Source: a virus. From it: 29,910 bases of DNA. Below, in pieces: positions 15,443-24,069 of this stretch. The notes under the pieces are model-generated. The model saw only the letters and a list, made by a program, of their open reading frames with translations, was not told where the DNA came from and searched no databases. Each line of letters opens with the position of its first letter. Position 1 is the first letter of the stretch. The position numbers and the translations under genes were made by a program. The stretch is from positions 1 through 29,910 of the IMG/VR virus record IMGVR_UViG_3300033388_003318. One strand, given 5' to 3'.

Positions 15443-17344
15443 TTATCCGATAACAATGTCAGAATGCGAGATGCTCTGACTTAGTGCATTCATAATAGTG
15501 CCTAAAGATGAAATACGTTGTCTTAACAGATCAATTTCAAGCTGTACTTTCTTATCTAAAGCCTGTTGTTTAATTTCTTCATTTTTAGAAAGCCATTTTA
15601 AATCGCGCTCAGATTCATCAGAAATAAAATCCTGTTCCATTTTAAGCGCATTAAGTGACATGGTGTTGTTTCCAACAAAAGCATTAAACGATGTGTTATC
15701 AGCATTATACTTATCGATTTGAAAACCGATAGCTTCGGCTTCTTGTTTTAATTCTGTTTCTAACAACGTGATTTTTGAATCGTATTCTTGAAATTCTAGT
15801 TCTTTCTTTTTAACATCGGCATCAAAACGCGCCAAGTAGATACTCTCTTGAGCTTTTTGAGCATCTACTTTAGCTGCGTATGCACCCGTTTCAGTAGCGA
15901 ACAAACGAACATCAGCTTCGTTTGCACCAACCTGTGCAACGTAATTAGAAATCTTTATGCTTTCAGCTGATAGTTCTGCAGCATATATTTGATATTCAAG
16001 TTTATAACGATCTAGCTTGGAAATCTGGATATCCGCTTTGGTCTTGGCAGCAGATACTGTAGTGTTATAGATAGTAGCTTCAATAGCCAGTACCTGCATT
16101 TGCGCATTATAAAGTGCGATTTCTGCATCGTTGATATCTTGCTGAATTTCAGCTTTATCGATCGCTACTTTATTTTGCTCCAACAATGCAATCTCTGCTT
16201 CCAATTGAAGCCGGAAATCAGTGGCGTGCGCATTGAATACAGCAATTTCCAGATTGAAAATTTCAATGGATGCTTCCAATGCCTGAATCGCATATGTGGC
16301 TGCAAACTGTTGTGCTTTAAGCAAACGTTCATAAAAGAATCCACGATAAGTAGATAATGCACCTGCTACTCCTACAGTAGTACTAAATGCAAGAGTGCGA
16401 CTTTCACGAACCAAACCAGCTCGCTGGATACCTACTTCGCGATTAATCGCTGATATTTTATTCAGAGTTTGTTGTTGGAGCTTCGCAAGTAAATCAATTT
16501 GCGCACCTGTTGGAACAGGGAAACCTCGTCCAGCAAAAGAATCAAACAACTCTTCTTCAGCAGATAAAGCCGCCGCAGTTTCGCGGTCGACTTCACGAGT
16601 AAAGATTGCTTCTTCATCAGTATGGAATACCCCGTATCCACCATTGTTCAAGTCATCGAGTAAAATTGTTTGGAGTTGTGCTAATTGTGCATCTGAGTAA
16701 TCCGCATCCCCGCCATCAAAAGTAAATGTATCGGCCGGCGGTGCTGCAAAAGACGGAGGCACTACTGGTACGGAAGCAGTGAAAGATGGAATTGTAGGAG
16801 AATACAGATCAGGAACAATAACACCTGTTAATACAGGAACGTCAGGAGCGGGTGTATTAGGCGCGACTACTTCATCAGGATCAATAATAACAGGGCCAAC
16901 GCCAGGCTTTGAAACGTCGTTTACAACAATTGGCGCAACAGTAGTGAGTATTGGTTTCTCGGGTGCATCAGTATCGATGATAGCTTCTTCAGGATTACTA
17001 ATCCCACTAACATCAGGGATATCAGATTGCACTACCTGATTAGCTGGCGTGAATTTGCCTTTATCTCCGGTGGTACTGAATTTGATATAGTTTTTACTAT
17101 CGACTGCTTCAGCACTACCTTTTAGATCTGAGTTAAATGAAGTAAATGCGTTGTTAGTAGCTCTGGCTCTGAATTCAATTCCCAATTCCTGTGGACTAAA
17201 ATCAAAATTAGTGTCGATAGTAAAGTCAGCCAAGGTAGAAATGCGTTGCCCCATATCATCAAGAGCCACTTGCGCCTCTGCCGAAGCATTGGCTAATTGC
17301 GTTTTGTTTGTATCATTATCAGCTTGGTCAGTTAAACTTGCCAT
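15443..17344 (-). CDS. Proline-rich/long-helical tail protein
   Basis: A 633-residue protein with a clear two-part design. Residues ~110-206 are a proline-rich, strand-forming linker with repeated V-P-x-L and D-x-P units. Residues ~240-620 are nearly continuous helix, dominated by Ala, Glu, Gln and Lys, with a conserved break at GRGFPVPTG (272-280). This combination of an acidic helix, an A/G-RGFP.P.G turn and long helices is something I recall from unassigned phage tail proteins encoded near fibre and baseplate genes. No enzymatic residues are apparent. The start codon sits in the upstream stop (TAATG at 17342-17346). It may be a tail scaffold or fibre-connecting protein; that is inference from architecture and neighbours. 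Confidence 0.65.
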   Translation of the reverse strand: MASLTDQADNDTNKTQLANASAEAQVALDDMGQRISTLADFTIDTNFDFSPQELGIEFRARATNNAFTSFNSDLKGSAEAVDSKNYIKFSTTGDKGKFTPANQVVQSDIPDVSGISNPEEAIIDTDAPEKPILTTVAPIVVNDVSKPGVGPVIIDPDEVVAPNTPAPDVPVLTGVIVPDLYSPTIPSFTASVPVVPPSFAAPPADTFTFDGGDADYSDAQLAQLQTILLDDLNNGGYGVFHTDEEAIFTREVDRETAAALSAEEELFDSFAGRGFPVPTGAQIDLLAKLQQQTLNKISAINREVGIQRAGLVRESRTLAFSTTVGVAGALSTYRGFFYERLLKAQQFAATYAIQALEASIEIFNLEIAVFNAHATDFRLQLEAEIALLEQNKVAIDKAEIQQDINDAEIALYNAQMQVLAIEATIYNTTVSAAKTKADIQISKLDRYKLEYQIYAAELSAESIKISNYVAQVGANEADVRLFATETGAYAAKVDAQKAQESIYLARFDADVKKKELEFQEYDSKITLLETELKQEAEAIGFQIDKYNADNTSFNAFVGNNTMSLNALKMEQDFISDESERDLKWLSKNEEIKQQALDKKVQLEIDLLRQRISSLGTIMNALSQSISHSDIVIG

Positions 17345-18927
17345 TATTGGACCTTCCGTTTAAATTGCTGTGTATACAACCCTAAATCTTCGAGTTCTAT
17401 ATCGGAACCAGCTACATTTTTAACCCCCACTTGCCAGTATCTGGACTTGAGTCCCTTAGCTACTTTAGCTCTTCCTCGTTTAATTCCTGATGTATTGGAT
17501 ACTTTGGCTACAGTATAAGCACGCACCGCAGGTTCACCATCAATAGATACCTGAAATTGTACAACTCCATCAGATTTATATCCAAGGTATGCATTAGGCA
17601 TACGCTTCAAATCTTCGGTTCCTAAATCAGAAAAACCGGATAAAACATCTACGTCGATATCTGTTCCATCATCATTCGCTCCTGTTAATTCAAATACCCC
17701 CGTACTACCAATGCCAACAGGAACTCCATTAAACATTGCCATTGCCATAAAGTCGTAATTACTATACTCCGTAACTGCCATATTTTCAGTATTAAATACA
17801 AATGTACTGGTAACAAGAGCTACACCATTATCCATAACAGCAGTAGTTGTCAATGCTGGCAGAGTCAATACAGAGACAAGAATTTGTCCATTCTCTAATA
17901 TTGCAGCGCCAGTTAATACTGGTAAGGTAGTATTACTAGTTAATTCGAGTCCTGCAAGAAGTACTGCATCACCAACAACGCTCGGCAGGATCTGAAGCGC
18001 ACTCGTACCACTAACAGAAACTACTGTAGAGGAACCTGTAAATGCCCGAAGCGTGACATCGCTTCGCATACTTGTATCAGGTTCGAGTACAGCATCACCC
18101 GTCAAAGCAGGCAGTGATGTAATTACTGAAGCAGCACTACCATTAATAAGCTGTGCAGAGCCAGTTATTACTGGAAGTGTTGTTTTACTTGAGTGTCCGG
18201 TATCCGCCGATCCAATAAACGCCGGCATAGAAACAGATGAATTATAAACATTATCGCTTACAAGAACTGCATCGCCTGTAAATGCTGGGAGCGTAACCGA
18301 GTTAATTGGCGCTCCTTCAAGTACCGCATCACCTGTAAACGAAGGTGTGGTAGTAATCGCTGACGCCGCAAAGAGCTGAGTAGTAGCAGAAGTTAGTGTT
18401 AATACGATCGGCGCATTAAGTTTCGCATTCTGAATAAATGCGTTTGCTGCAAGAGTTAATATTATTGGTTCATCAAATAATGCTTTGGTCGGTTGAATAT
18501 CAACCTGTCCAGTTAGTATTATTGGATGGTTCGTACTTAATGTATTAGAGGCTTGTCCTTTAATAGTAACTCTAACATCACTAGTTAATATCAACGATAT
18601 CGGTTTATTAGCTGTAGCTGTTATATCGTGACGAGCAGCTGCAGTTGAAGTTATTACTATTGGTTTATCGACAGTAGCAGTACGTATTACATCAACAGCA
18701 GTTGCACTAACGAGCAGTATTGGCTGATTTAAATCAGCTTTTAATGGTGCTTCAGCTGCAGAAGTAAGTGTTAATACTATTGGCGCATCAAGTGTAACGT
18801 GACCAAGGTTTTTACCTTCACCAGTAAGAACCGGTGTAATGGGTTGATCAAGCGTAGCAGTCTTATCGACAGGCAATAAACCTGACTTACTGGCTTGTGC
18901 TGGATATGCTCTGAATAAATTAGCCAT
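17344..18927 (-). CDS. Double-repeat tail protein (possible fibre or baseplate-type component)
   Basis: A 527-residue protein in three parts. Residues ~23-180 are eight repeats of the form A.LD.PIVLTLTSA; the key Pro-Ile occurs at 29, 49, 69, 89, 109, 135, 154 and 173, exactly 20 residues apart for the first five. Residues ~191-370 are nine repeats of a second type, TLPAFTGDAVL plus a variable linker, with the key position at 195, 214, 235, 252, 273, 294, 315, 336 and 357, a 21-residue period over the last five intervals. Residues ~371-527 are a domain I recognise from other phage tail-region proteins (MAVTEYSNYDF, then RMPNAYLGYKSDG, then KGLKSRYWQV). Such arrays suit an extended beta structure such as a fibre or stalk. 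The receptor role is not shown. It begins 8 bases inside the previous gene. Confidence 0.7.
   Translation of the reverse strand: MANLFRAYPAQASKSGLLPVDKTATLDQPITPVLTGEGKNLGHVTLDAPIVLTLTSAAEAPLKADLNQPILLVSATAVDVIRTATVDKPIVITSTAAARHDITATANKPISLILTSDVRVTIKGQASNTLSTNHPIILTGQVDIQPTKALFDEPIILTLAANAFIQNAKLNAPIVLTLTSATTQLFAASAITTTPSFTGDAVLEGAPINSVTLPAFTGDAVLVSDNVYNSSVSMPAFIGSADTGHSSKTTLPVITGSAQLINGSAASVITSLPALTGDAVLEPDTSMRSDVTLRAFTGSSTVVSVSGTSALQILPSVVGDAVLLAGLELTSNTTLPVLTGAAILENGQILVSVLTLPALTTTAVMDNGVALVTSTFVFNTENMAVTEYSNYDFMAMAMFNGVPVGIGSTGVFELTGANDDGTDIDVDVLSGFSDLGTEDLKRMPNAYLGYKSDGVVQFQVSIDGEPAVRAYTVAKVSNTSGIKRGRAKVAKGLKSRYWQVGVKNVAGSDIELEDLGLYTQQFKRKVQ
17818..18357 (-). repeat. Coding tandem repeat array B (21-residue period, 9 units)
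   Basis: This codes for residues ~191-370. The unit is TLPAFTGDAVL plus an 8-10 residue linker; five units keep the GDAVL end and the others carry variants such as GSAQL and GAAIL. One unit has Arg in place of the key Pro (residue 294), and one is shortened to 17 residues. It is unrelated in sequence to array A, although the period is nearly the same. Confidence 0.8.
18388..18861 (-). repeat. Coding tandem repeat array A (20-residue period, 8 units)
   Basis: This codes for residues ~23-180 of the double-repeat protein. The consensus unit is A.LD.PIVLTLTSA plus 5-6 variable residues. At DNA level the plus strand shows recurring GTTAATAxTATTGG-like words (for example near 18460, 18520 and 18775), so the units are related but not identical. 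They diverge as coding sequence rather than as a recent expansion. Confidence 0.8.
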
Positions 18928-19849
18928 ACGGCACCACGAATTTAACGCCTACTGATGTCCCTGCCGTAGAAATATTTTGAGTACCCGCCTTAAAAATAAT
19001 ATATGGAAGTCCATCCACATGAATAAGATCCAGTACTTCGTTTGTCCCTTCTGGTAAATACCAGATATCACATCGACTACTAACATCACCATAAAAAGTA
19101 GTAGCGTCATAAAGTGTTTGAGAAACACTACCAGTAATAACAATTGGTTCGAGTATAAATCGAGTTGGTGCTCCAATACCCGTGAGAGCAGTAACTGAAC
19201 CAATAGCAGCAGGATATTTATTTGATCCGTTGTATGTTACATCTCTTGCTTGTTGGCACATTTCTGCTGTAAAAGGTGTGAGCACAGTATCTGTTTCATC
19301 ACGTCCTTTCCAGAAAGTCGCTTTCATTGTTGTATCAGTATCTGCAAACATAGCAGTAGAAGATAGGAACCAGTTTGGCATATCTCCGAGTGCTAGACTT
19401 GGGTGATCACGAGAACATTCAAAAATACCAACAGACCCATAAGTAGGATCACCACGAAATTGTCCGATCATTCCGCCGCCTGTGCGTTGATGCATCATGA
19501 TTAAACAGAAAGTACTGGCATATAAATGCATGGTACCGCCAACACCTGGCTCAAACCCCATACCTTGTTTATCGTAATTTACAGGAACTTCATTAGTTGG
19601 GGTATCTGTACCAGCATCCCACGATTCCATAATAGTAAATGCAAGTTCATCTACACCATCATGATTTACTGAGACATCATCGAAGTCTGTCCAAGGTGAC
19701 GTAGAATACGTTGTAAGAATTTGAGAATTGGCGGTATCACAACCTGCTGAGAGATTGCCTACAACAGTCTCGCCAACAAATATTTCAAATACGTCATCAA
19801 GTACTTGATCATCTGTTGCACCAGCGGTATATACATACTTTGCGTACAT
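18920..19849 (-). CDS. Virion protein of unknown function, paralogue 2
   Basis: A 309-residue protein. Against paralogue 1 it keeps the GETVVGNLSAGCDTANSQIL block, MESWDAGTDTPTN, GIFECSRDHPSLALGDMP and SSRCDIWYLPEG in the same order, but the surrounding sequence has diverged strongly, so the duplication is old. It carries four cysteines, more than most proteins here. The start codon lies within the stop of paralogue 1 (TAATG), and its own stop overlaps the next gene by 8 bases. Beta-rich, no catalytic motif seen. Possible roles are a pair of subunits in one ring or fibre; this is inference. Confidence 0.65.
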   Translation of the reverse strand: MYAKYVYTAGATDDQVLDDVFEIFVGETVVGNLSAGCDTANSQILTTYSTSPWTDFDDVSVNHDGVDELAFTIMESWDAGTDTPTNEVPVNYDKQGMGFEPGVGGTMHLYASTFCLIMMHQRTGGGMIGQFRGDPTYGSVGIFECSRDHPSLALGDMPNWFLSSTAMFADTDTTMKATFWKGRDETDTVLTPFTAEMCQQARDVTYNGSNKYPAAIGSVTALTGIGAPTRFILEPIVITGSVSQTLYDATTFYGDVSSRCDIWYLPEGTNEVLDLIHVDGLPYIIFKAGTQNISTAGTSVGVKFVVPYG

Positions 19850-20829
19850 TATTCAGCTCGTATCATTAAACGCGGATCGCCGCCATTTAATACAGTATTT
19901 TTTTCCATCCACATACAACGGATATCATCAGTAGTATCTAATGTATGAAGGGATAAATCTTCAAATCCTGCTAGTACTCCTCCTTGCATAAACCAGATAT
20001 TAGATACTTCAGATGTACCAATATTTCCGCCAATCAATTCGCGGCGTTCTGCTAAAAATAAATGGAGTCCATAATATGGTGTGCCTACAGAATTGTAACC
20101 AACATCAGTAATAATAGAATCAAATTCCGTAGTTGTATCCGCTACTGAAGGTCGAGAATGTGTAGCTAAAAAACGAATGCTTTGGTTAGTTAAATCAGTA
20201 GTACCAGCATCATCTAAGATTCTAGGAATATCAGCACGATAAGTGGTTAAATTATCTGACTCGTAAAACGAAGCGTCTGCCTGCACTGCTGGAAGATATC
20301 CATTACCAACACCCAGGCATGGGTGAAGGCGAGTTAATTCCAAAGCAGGGAACATAGTATGATCACCCTGACTACTGGCTTGCGTTCGAAATATCATGTA
20401 TCGATTTGAAGACATGATATCAAGCACCTGTGCTCCATACGAAGTAGGGGGATGCCGCATTAGTCCTTGTGGTTGTTCAGTGCAAGCATTCGTAGCTGTA
20501 TTCGTTGAAGGGTTCCAATCTTCCATGAGTTGAGTACCAACGAATGACCAAGTAGAAGATACGTAAAATCGAAGTTTTACATATTTATATTGTGCAGCGT
20601 CACCATCACACGGAGCGCGTAAGACCCATTCATTAGCTGTTCCAGTATCATCATCCCAAACTGTCCAGCCAGCAGGATAAGTGCTAGCAATTTGGATAGC
20701 ACCTAAACTAGCTGTCGCACTAAGATTATTCTTGTCAGTCTCACCAGTAAGAATAGCGACAATATCACTACCCATATCAGGCACAGCTATACTAGCGGAA
20801 GACCCCGTATTAGAATATGTAGTGAGCAC
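19849..20829 (-). CDS. Virion protein of unknown function, paralogue 1
   Basis: A 326-residue protein, beta-rich, paralogous to the next gene. Landmarks common to both are a GET..NLSA block near residue 30, a TYP..W..WDD-like segment, MEDWNPSTNTATN, a LELTRLHPCLGVGNGYLP block (ExxRxHPxL in both), and a late VSNIWFMQGG strand. I recall the ELTR.HP...GNGYP pattern in many uncharacterised podovirus virion proteins but know no assigned function. There is no signal peptide, membrane segment or hydrolase motif. Its stop overlaps the paralogue's start as TAATG. Association with the tail is inferred from location between the nozzle-like gene and the large virion proteins. Confidence 0.65.
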   Translation of the reverse strand: MLTTYSNTGSSASIAVPDMGSDIVAILTGETDKNNLSATASLGAIQIASTYPAGWTVWDDDTGTANEWVLRAPCDGDAAQYKYVKLRFYVSSTWSFVGTQLMEDWNPSTNTATNACTEQPQGLMRHPPTSYGAQVLDIMSSNRYMIFRTQASSQGDHTMFPALELTRLHPCLGVGNGYLPAVQADASFYESDNLTTYRADIPRILDDAGTTDLTNQSIRFLATHSRPSVADTTTEFDSIITDVGYNSVGTPYYGLHLFLAERRELIGGNIGTSEVSNIWFMQGGVLAGFEDLSLHTLDTTDDIRCMWMEKNTVLNGGDPRLMIRAE

Positions 20830-20832
20830 GTT

Positions 20833-21249
20833 TTAAGCACTGAGGTCGAACTGCGTAACTGTTACTTGATCAGCAATAGCAATAGTAGTAGTTGACAGAT
20901 TCAAATCTGAACCTGAAGCAGCTACATCACCATCAATTCGAACATCAGTAGCACTTGAACCACCACCATCAGTTGATTGCTTTAATCGAAACCACGTTGC
21001 GGTACCAGCAGCAACAGCAGAAGCATCAGTCCACGGTGTATTCCCTACAATCGCACCACCTGAAGCAGCAGCGAATGAATCGGAAACCAAAGTAAAATCT
21101 GATAGTACTGTACCTACTGGGGCGTCATCTGCAGAAGCAGGACGTGTCCCATCTCGAATTTCAAGAATGTCGTTAGCACCATCGAATGCAGCGCCAATAC
21201 CGGAATCTAAAAGAAGATTCGCAGCACCTGTTGATAAACCAATAGCCAT
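20833..21249 (-). CDS. Small virion protein, paralogue B
   Basis: A 138-residue protein, paralogue of the gene before it. Both begin MA+LSTG and share the order of blocks: ILEIRDGTRPASADDAPVGT, then AAGTATWFRLKQ, VRIDGDVAASGSDLNLSTTT and VTVTQFDLSA. The start ATG at 21249 has its own AAGGAG ribosome site in a 12-base spacer, so it can be translated independently of paralogue A. The Gly/Ser-rich stretch GGGSS replaces the EAAGNPA region of paralogue A, probably a surface loop. Function is unknown. Beta-only composition and position in the tail module suggest a structural role. Confidence 0.65.
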   Translation of the reverse strand: MAIGLSTGAANLLLDSGIGAAFDGANDILEIRDGTRPASADDAPVGTVLSDFTLVSDSFAAASGGAIVGNTPWTDASAVAAGTATWFRLKQSTDGGGSSATDVRIDGDVAASGSDLNLSTTTIAIADQVTVTQFDLSA

Positions 21250-21261
21250 AGTAATTTCTCC

Positions 21262-21708
21262 TTACGATGCAGGTAGGGTGACATCAAAAGTCGAAACGGT
21301 TTGAACCGTGCCGATTGTGATGGTAGTGCTAGACATATTCATATTAGCACCTGAGGTTGAGATGTTGCCATCTATACGCGACTCTGTAGTAGACAGAATC
21401 GCAGGATTGCCGGCTGCTTCCCATAATCGATACCAACCAGCCGTACCGGTAGCTAACGCGGTACCCGCCCAGGTTTCAGCAACTGCTTTCGCAATTGTTC
21501 CTGCAATTGGGGAATCGAAACTTATCCCAATAGTATCAGTCGGGTTGTTTGAGTAAATGGTGGCGAGTAATGTACCAGAAGCCGCTTGATCCGCGTCGGC
21601 TGGTTGAGTACCCGTATAAATATTAATGAAAGAAAGTGCGAACTCGGTCTGGAAATCAGCTGTATCCAGAAGAGCCTGCCGTATTCCAGTTGATAAACGT
21701 AAAGCCAT
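21262..21708 (-). CDS. Small virion protein, paralogue A
   Basis: A 148-residue protein, paralogous to the next gene. Shared features in the same order are L+STG followed by LLD near the N-terminus, an I-x-I..GT.PA-ADQAASGTLL segment, a GTAxWYRLW strand, a RIDG turn, and a final SG..MN.SSTTITIG...V..FDV module. All predicted secondary structure is beta strand, like small trimeric or decoration-type proteins widely seen in podovirus and siphovirus tail regions without assigned function. It follows the nozzle gene with a 2-base gap. No enzymatic residues stand out. It is probably a tail or head accessory virion protein; duplication suggests the two copies occupy related but distinct positions. 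Confidence 0.65.
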   Translation of the reverse strand: MALRLSTGIRQALLDTADFQTEFALSFINIYTGTQPADADQAASGTLLATIYSNNPTDTIGISFDSPIAGTIAKAVAETWAGTALATGTAGWYRLWEAAGNPAILSTTESRIDGNISTSGANMNMSSTTITIGTVQTVSTFDVTLPAS

Positions 21709-21710
21709 GA

Positions 21711-22916
21711 TTAACTCCTGATAACAGATATAAAATGATTTTGCCCGTTCTCTTGTCGAAAGAACGAAGCGCCGGTAATTCCTTCAGGGAGTATGACAGA
21801 ACTTTCTGAAACATTCTGCACACTTCCATCTTGGAATCCTATACACATCCCTTTGGTACTTATCCAAGCGGGTAATGTTTTAGTAGTTGCTGATTCTGAT
21901 CCAACAACTGTTCCATCCAGATATGAGCGAGTATCAGCTACTACGCCATAATCTGCAACCTGATCTATTTCTAATTCTCCTACTCGCGTACCACTTAGAA
22001 AGTATGTTTTCTTCGTAGTCCCAATAAAAAACCCTTCTTCTATAGTTCCTATCATGGTAATACGATTTCCAAATGGGATAAATCCTTTCTTATAATCAAT
22101 ACGTTCATAAGCAAACGGATCCGAGAAATATAGAGTATCCCCGATAGCATAAAGCATTCGACCGGAAAAAGGTTCGATAATGTTAAATGGTAAAGGTGGA
22201 TGAGTATTAGTTGTTTTCATTGCACGACGTAATAGTGTTGGATCCTTTGAGATATTAAAAGCAACTCCAGTTGGACCTTGTCCTGCAAAGTAAAAGGAAT
22301 CTCCATCAGTATGCGTAATGTAATAATTAACTAATATAGCTGAATCCAGCGAAGTAACACTCCCTACTTGGATAGAACTATTACCGCCAGTCAGTTCTAT
22401 ACTCGTTGCTGGAAGAAGAACTCCTGATTCAAACCCATCATTACGAACTAAAGATATAGCCACTCGGTAAACGCCGAGTGGCATATCACCTCCGGTAGTA
22501 GCGGTTAAGGTAGCAAGTTCAGGGCTTTCCACCCCTAATGGACGGTGCACGCCAGCTTGTAAGCATCCCGTCTCAATTCCATTGGAGTAGTAAATAAGAT
22601 CGTGAATTTGGTGGGCGTGTAATTGGGCTGAAGCAGTCAGACCTGTACGAACGTCATCTGTATTATAATCTTTGTCGACAGCTGTCAGTGTAGTTCCGCT
22701 TTGGTATAGCATAGATCGGTTATTCACCCATGCTGCAGAGATAGAAGTATTCACCTTTGGGGTGAATCCTTTACGACGTTTGATCTTATTTAAGCGAGTG
22801 ATATCAATATTAGTAGCAATGGTCTGCGCATCTATGCCAATTTCATAGGCATTGTCAGCAGTCATCAGACCTTTAAACTCCTTTATAGACAGCAGCGGAC
22901 GTTCGTTCCTGGCCAT
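21711..22916 (-). CDS. Probable tail nozzle protein (beta-propeller-like)
   Basis: A 401-residue protein directly after the adaptor, where podoviruses encode the nozzle or stopper that closes the short tail. It is almost all beta. Blades appear as repeated strand-turn units, for example SMLYQSGTTLTAVDKDYN (68-85), LHAHQIHDLIYYSNGIETG (99-117), RMLYAIGDTLYFSDPFAYER (253-272) and EGFFIGTTKKTYFLSG. The combination of GDTLYFSDP-like units with a central Ig-like stretch (GVYRVAISLVRNDGFES) is what I recall from nozzle-type proteins of SU10-like phages. No hydrolase motif is visible. The N-terminus (LLSIKEFKGLMTADNAYEI) reads as a docking extension. The exact channel role is inferred from gene order and predicted fold, not from a catalytic or binding residue. 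Confidence 0.65.
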   Translation of the reverse strand: MARNERPLLSIKEFKGLMTADNAYEIGIDAQTIATNIDITRLNKIKRRKGFTPKVNTSISAAWVNNRSMLYQSGTTLTAVDKDYNTDDVRTGLTASAQLHAHQIHDLIYYSNGIETGCLQAGVHRPLGVESPELATLTATTGGDMPLGVYRVAISLVRNDGFESGVLLPATSIELTGGNSSIQVGSVTSLDSAILVNYYITHTDGDSFYFAGQGPTGVAFNISKDPTLLRRAMKTTNTHPPLPFNIIEPFSGRMLYAIGDTLYFSDPFAYERIDYKKGFIPFGNRITMIGTIEEGFFIGTTKKTYFLSGTRVGELEIDQVADYGVVADTRSYLDGTVVGSESATTKTLPAWISTKGMCIGFQDGSVQNVSESSVILPEGITGASFFRQENGQNHFISVIRS

Positions 22917-22917
22917 C

Positions 22918-23628
22918 TTAAAGACCCCCGTACCTTACCACTCCCTTTGTGGCAGAAAAACGTGCGCGGCGAAGTGCAGCTTTAGCATCTTCAATAAAAT
23001 TTTCATGGTTGTCTAAAGCTACGCTTTGAAGACGCTCATCATATGTATCAACATCGTTTTTTCCGTAAGCCATGTATTTCATATAAAACAGTAGCCCGCG
23101 TTGAAAATCTTCTTCAACTACTTCCAACTCTTCGTTATCAAAGTTAATATCCAGTAGTGGAAGGCGGTAGACCATTAGTTGTATGGTATCGGCAACTACA
23201 GGTATAGGAGCCAATCGAATCATGTTTCTTTCCATATCAGTAACGATATAACGAGGCGTACCTGAAGAGGACTCCCAATCCAAAGCAGAACCAAATTCAA
23301 ACGGCGAATTATAGTCGCTGGGATTAGTAATCCGGTTTTCCATATCTGCGTATTTAACTGGTTCGATTTTGGTCTTATCAGTAACCAATTTGGCACTACG
23401 GATTTTGGTAACTCGGGGATCAAGCGGTAAGAGTGTATCATCAGCAACAAAGGCGATTTGAGTAATCGACACAGTACTGGCATCAGAGAAATAATCAGTA
23501 CGACGCGCAAATTGTTTTTGCGCGCCGTCCATGTAAGAGGCTAACTCGACATCAGACCATAACGGGTCATCGTCGTCACAATCATCGACAGAAAGCCTAA
23601 AGAGTATTGCTAGATCATCAAACGTCAT
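22918..23628 (-). CDS. Head-tail adaptor protein (SU10/P22 gp4-type)
   Basis: A 236-residue protein expected to bind the underside of the portal and extend the DNA channel. Residues ~21-44 (DPLWSDVELASYMDGAQKQF and following) are the typical helix of phage adaptor proteins of the SU10 type, where a WSD..L..Y...AQ..FARRT pattern recurs. The middle is beta-rich (TPRYIVTDMERNMIRLAPIP, then a LMVYRLP strand). The C-terminal ~70 residues are helical and charged (DFQRGLLFYMKYMAYGKND and AKAALRRARF). It overlaps the preceding gene by 11 bases and ends 1 base before the next, in the usual adaptor position between head and tail genes. The family call is fairly firm; the phage comparison is from memory. 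Confidence 0.8.
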   Translation of the reverse strand: MTFDDLAILFRLSVDDCDDDDPLWSDVELASYMDGAQKQFARRTDYFSDASTVSITQIAFVADDTLLPLDPRVTKIRSAKLVTDKTKIEPVKYADMENRITNPSDYNSPFEFGSALDWESSSGTPRYIVTDMERNMIRLAPIPVVADTIQLMVYRLPLLDINFDNEELEVVEEDFQRGLLFYMKYMAYGKNDVDTYDERLQSVALDNHENFIEDAKAALRRARFSATKGVVRYGGL

Positions 23629-24022
23629 TAGTATCAGGTTGAGATGCCGCGATCTGAGCTTTCTTCATCTTCGTCCAAGCGGCGTCGCGTTCTGCGCCTG
23701 AAACGTCAAACCCCACGATTGATGCTACTGCTTTTACCTTTGGAAGTCCATTAGCACCGAAGTCAGCGGTAACGTTTGCTTCCTGTAAATAGATCATTGC
23801 TTTATGCAATGCTTTATCTCGATCTTCACCAGTGATCACCTTCGGGCGTTCTGGCGCTTTTTCTAGTTTCAAATCTACATCTTTATCGATAGGAACCGCA
23901 CCAAATTTCATAGCTTCGCCATGACATTCTGGTGGAACCCATTGCTTTTTATTCGCTTTAAAGGGAATCGAGTGACCATTTGATTTGATCACGAAATCCC
24001 TCGTCATTTTCATAAAAGCCAT
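23618..24022 (-). CDS. Small head-associated protein with C-terminal HeH/Rho-N-like helices
   Basis: A 134-residue protein. The N-terminal ~45 residues (FVIKSNGHSIPFKAN, then WVPPECHGEAMKFGAVP) match a recurring type of small phage protein encoded between capsid and head-completion genes. After a Lys/Pro linker, residues ~67-125 form a helical unit (KVKAVASIVGFDVSGAERDA followed by AW) resembling the HeH/SAP/Rho-N helix-extended-helix fold, which often contacts nucleic acid. I cannot name a family with certainty. It begins after the GC-rich hairpin and overlaps the adaptor gene by 11 bases, so it is co-translated with it. A role in head completion or packaged-DNA contact is inference from position and the helical unit. 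Confidence 0.65.
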   Translation of the reverse strand: MAFMKMTRDFVIKSNGHSIPFKANKKQWVPPECHGEAMKFGAVPIDKDVDLKLEKAPERPKVITGEDRDKALHKAMIYLQEANVTADFGANGLPKVKAVASIVGFDVSGAERDAAWTKMKKAQIAASQPDTNDV

Positions 24023-24049
24023 TTTTCTACCCTCTCGTTAAATTAAGTT

Positions 24050-24069
24050 GGGGGGCCGTTAAGCCCCCC
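24050..24069 (-). terminator. GC-only hairpin after the capsid/decoration genes
   Basis: GGGGGGC and GCCCCCC (24050-24056 and 24063-24069) form a perfect 7-bp stem with a 6-base loop, just past the stop of the decoration-like gene. On the minus strand the stem is followed by AACTTAATTTAA, so the T tract is interrupted. It is most likely an intrinsic terminator of partial strength that sets capsid and decoration transcript levels above those of the tail genes, or a 3' stability hairpin. Confidence 0.75.
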
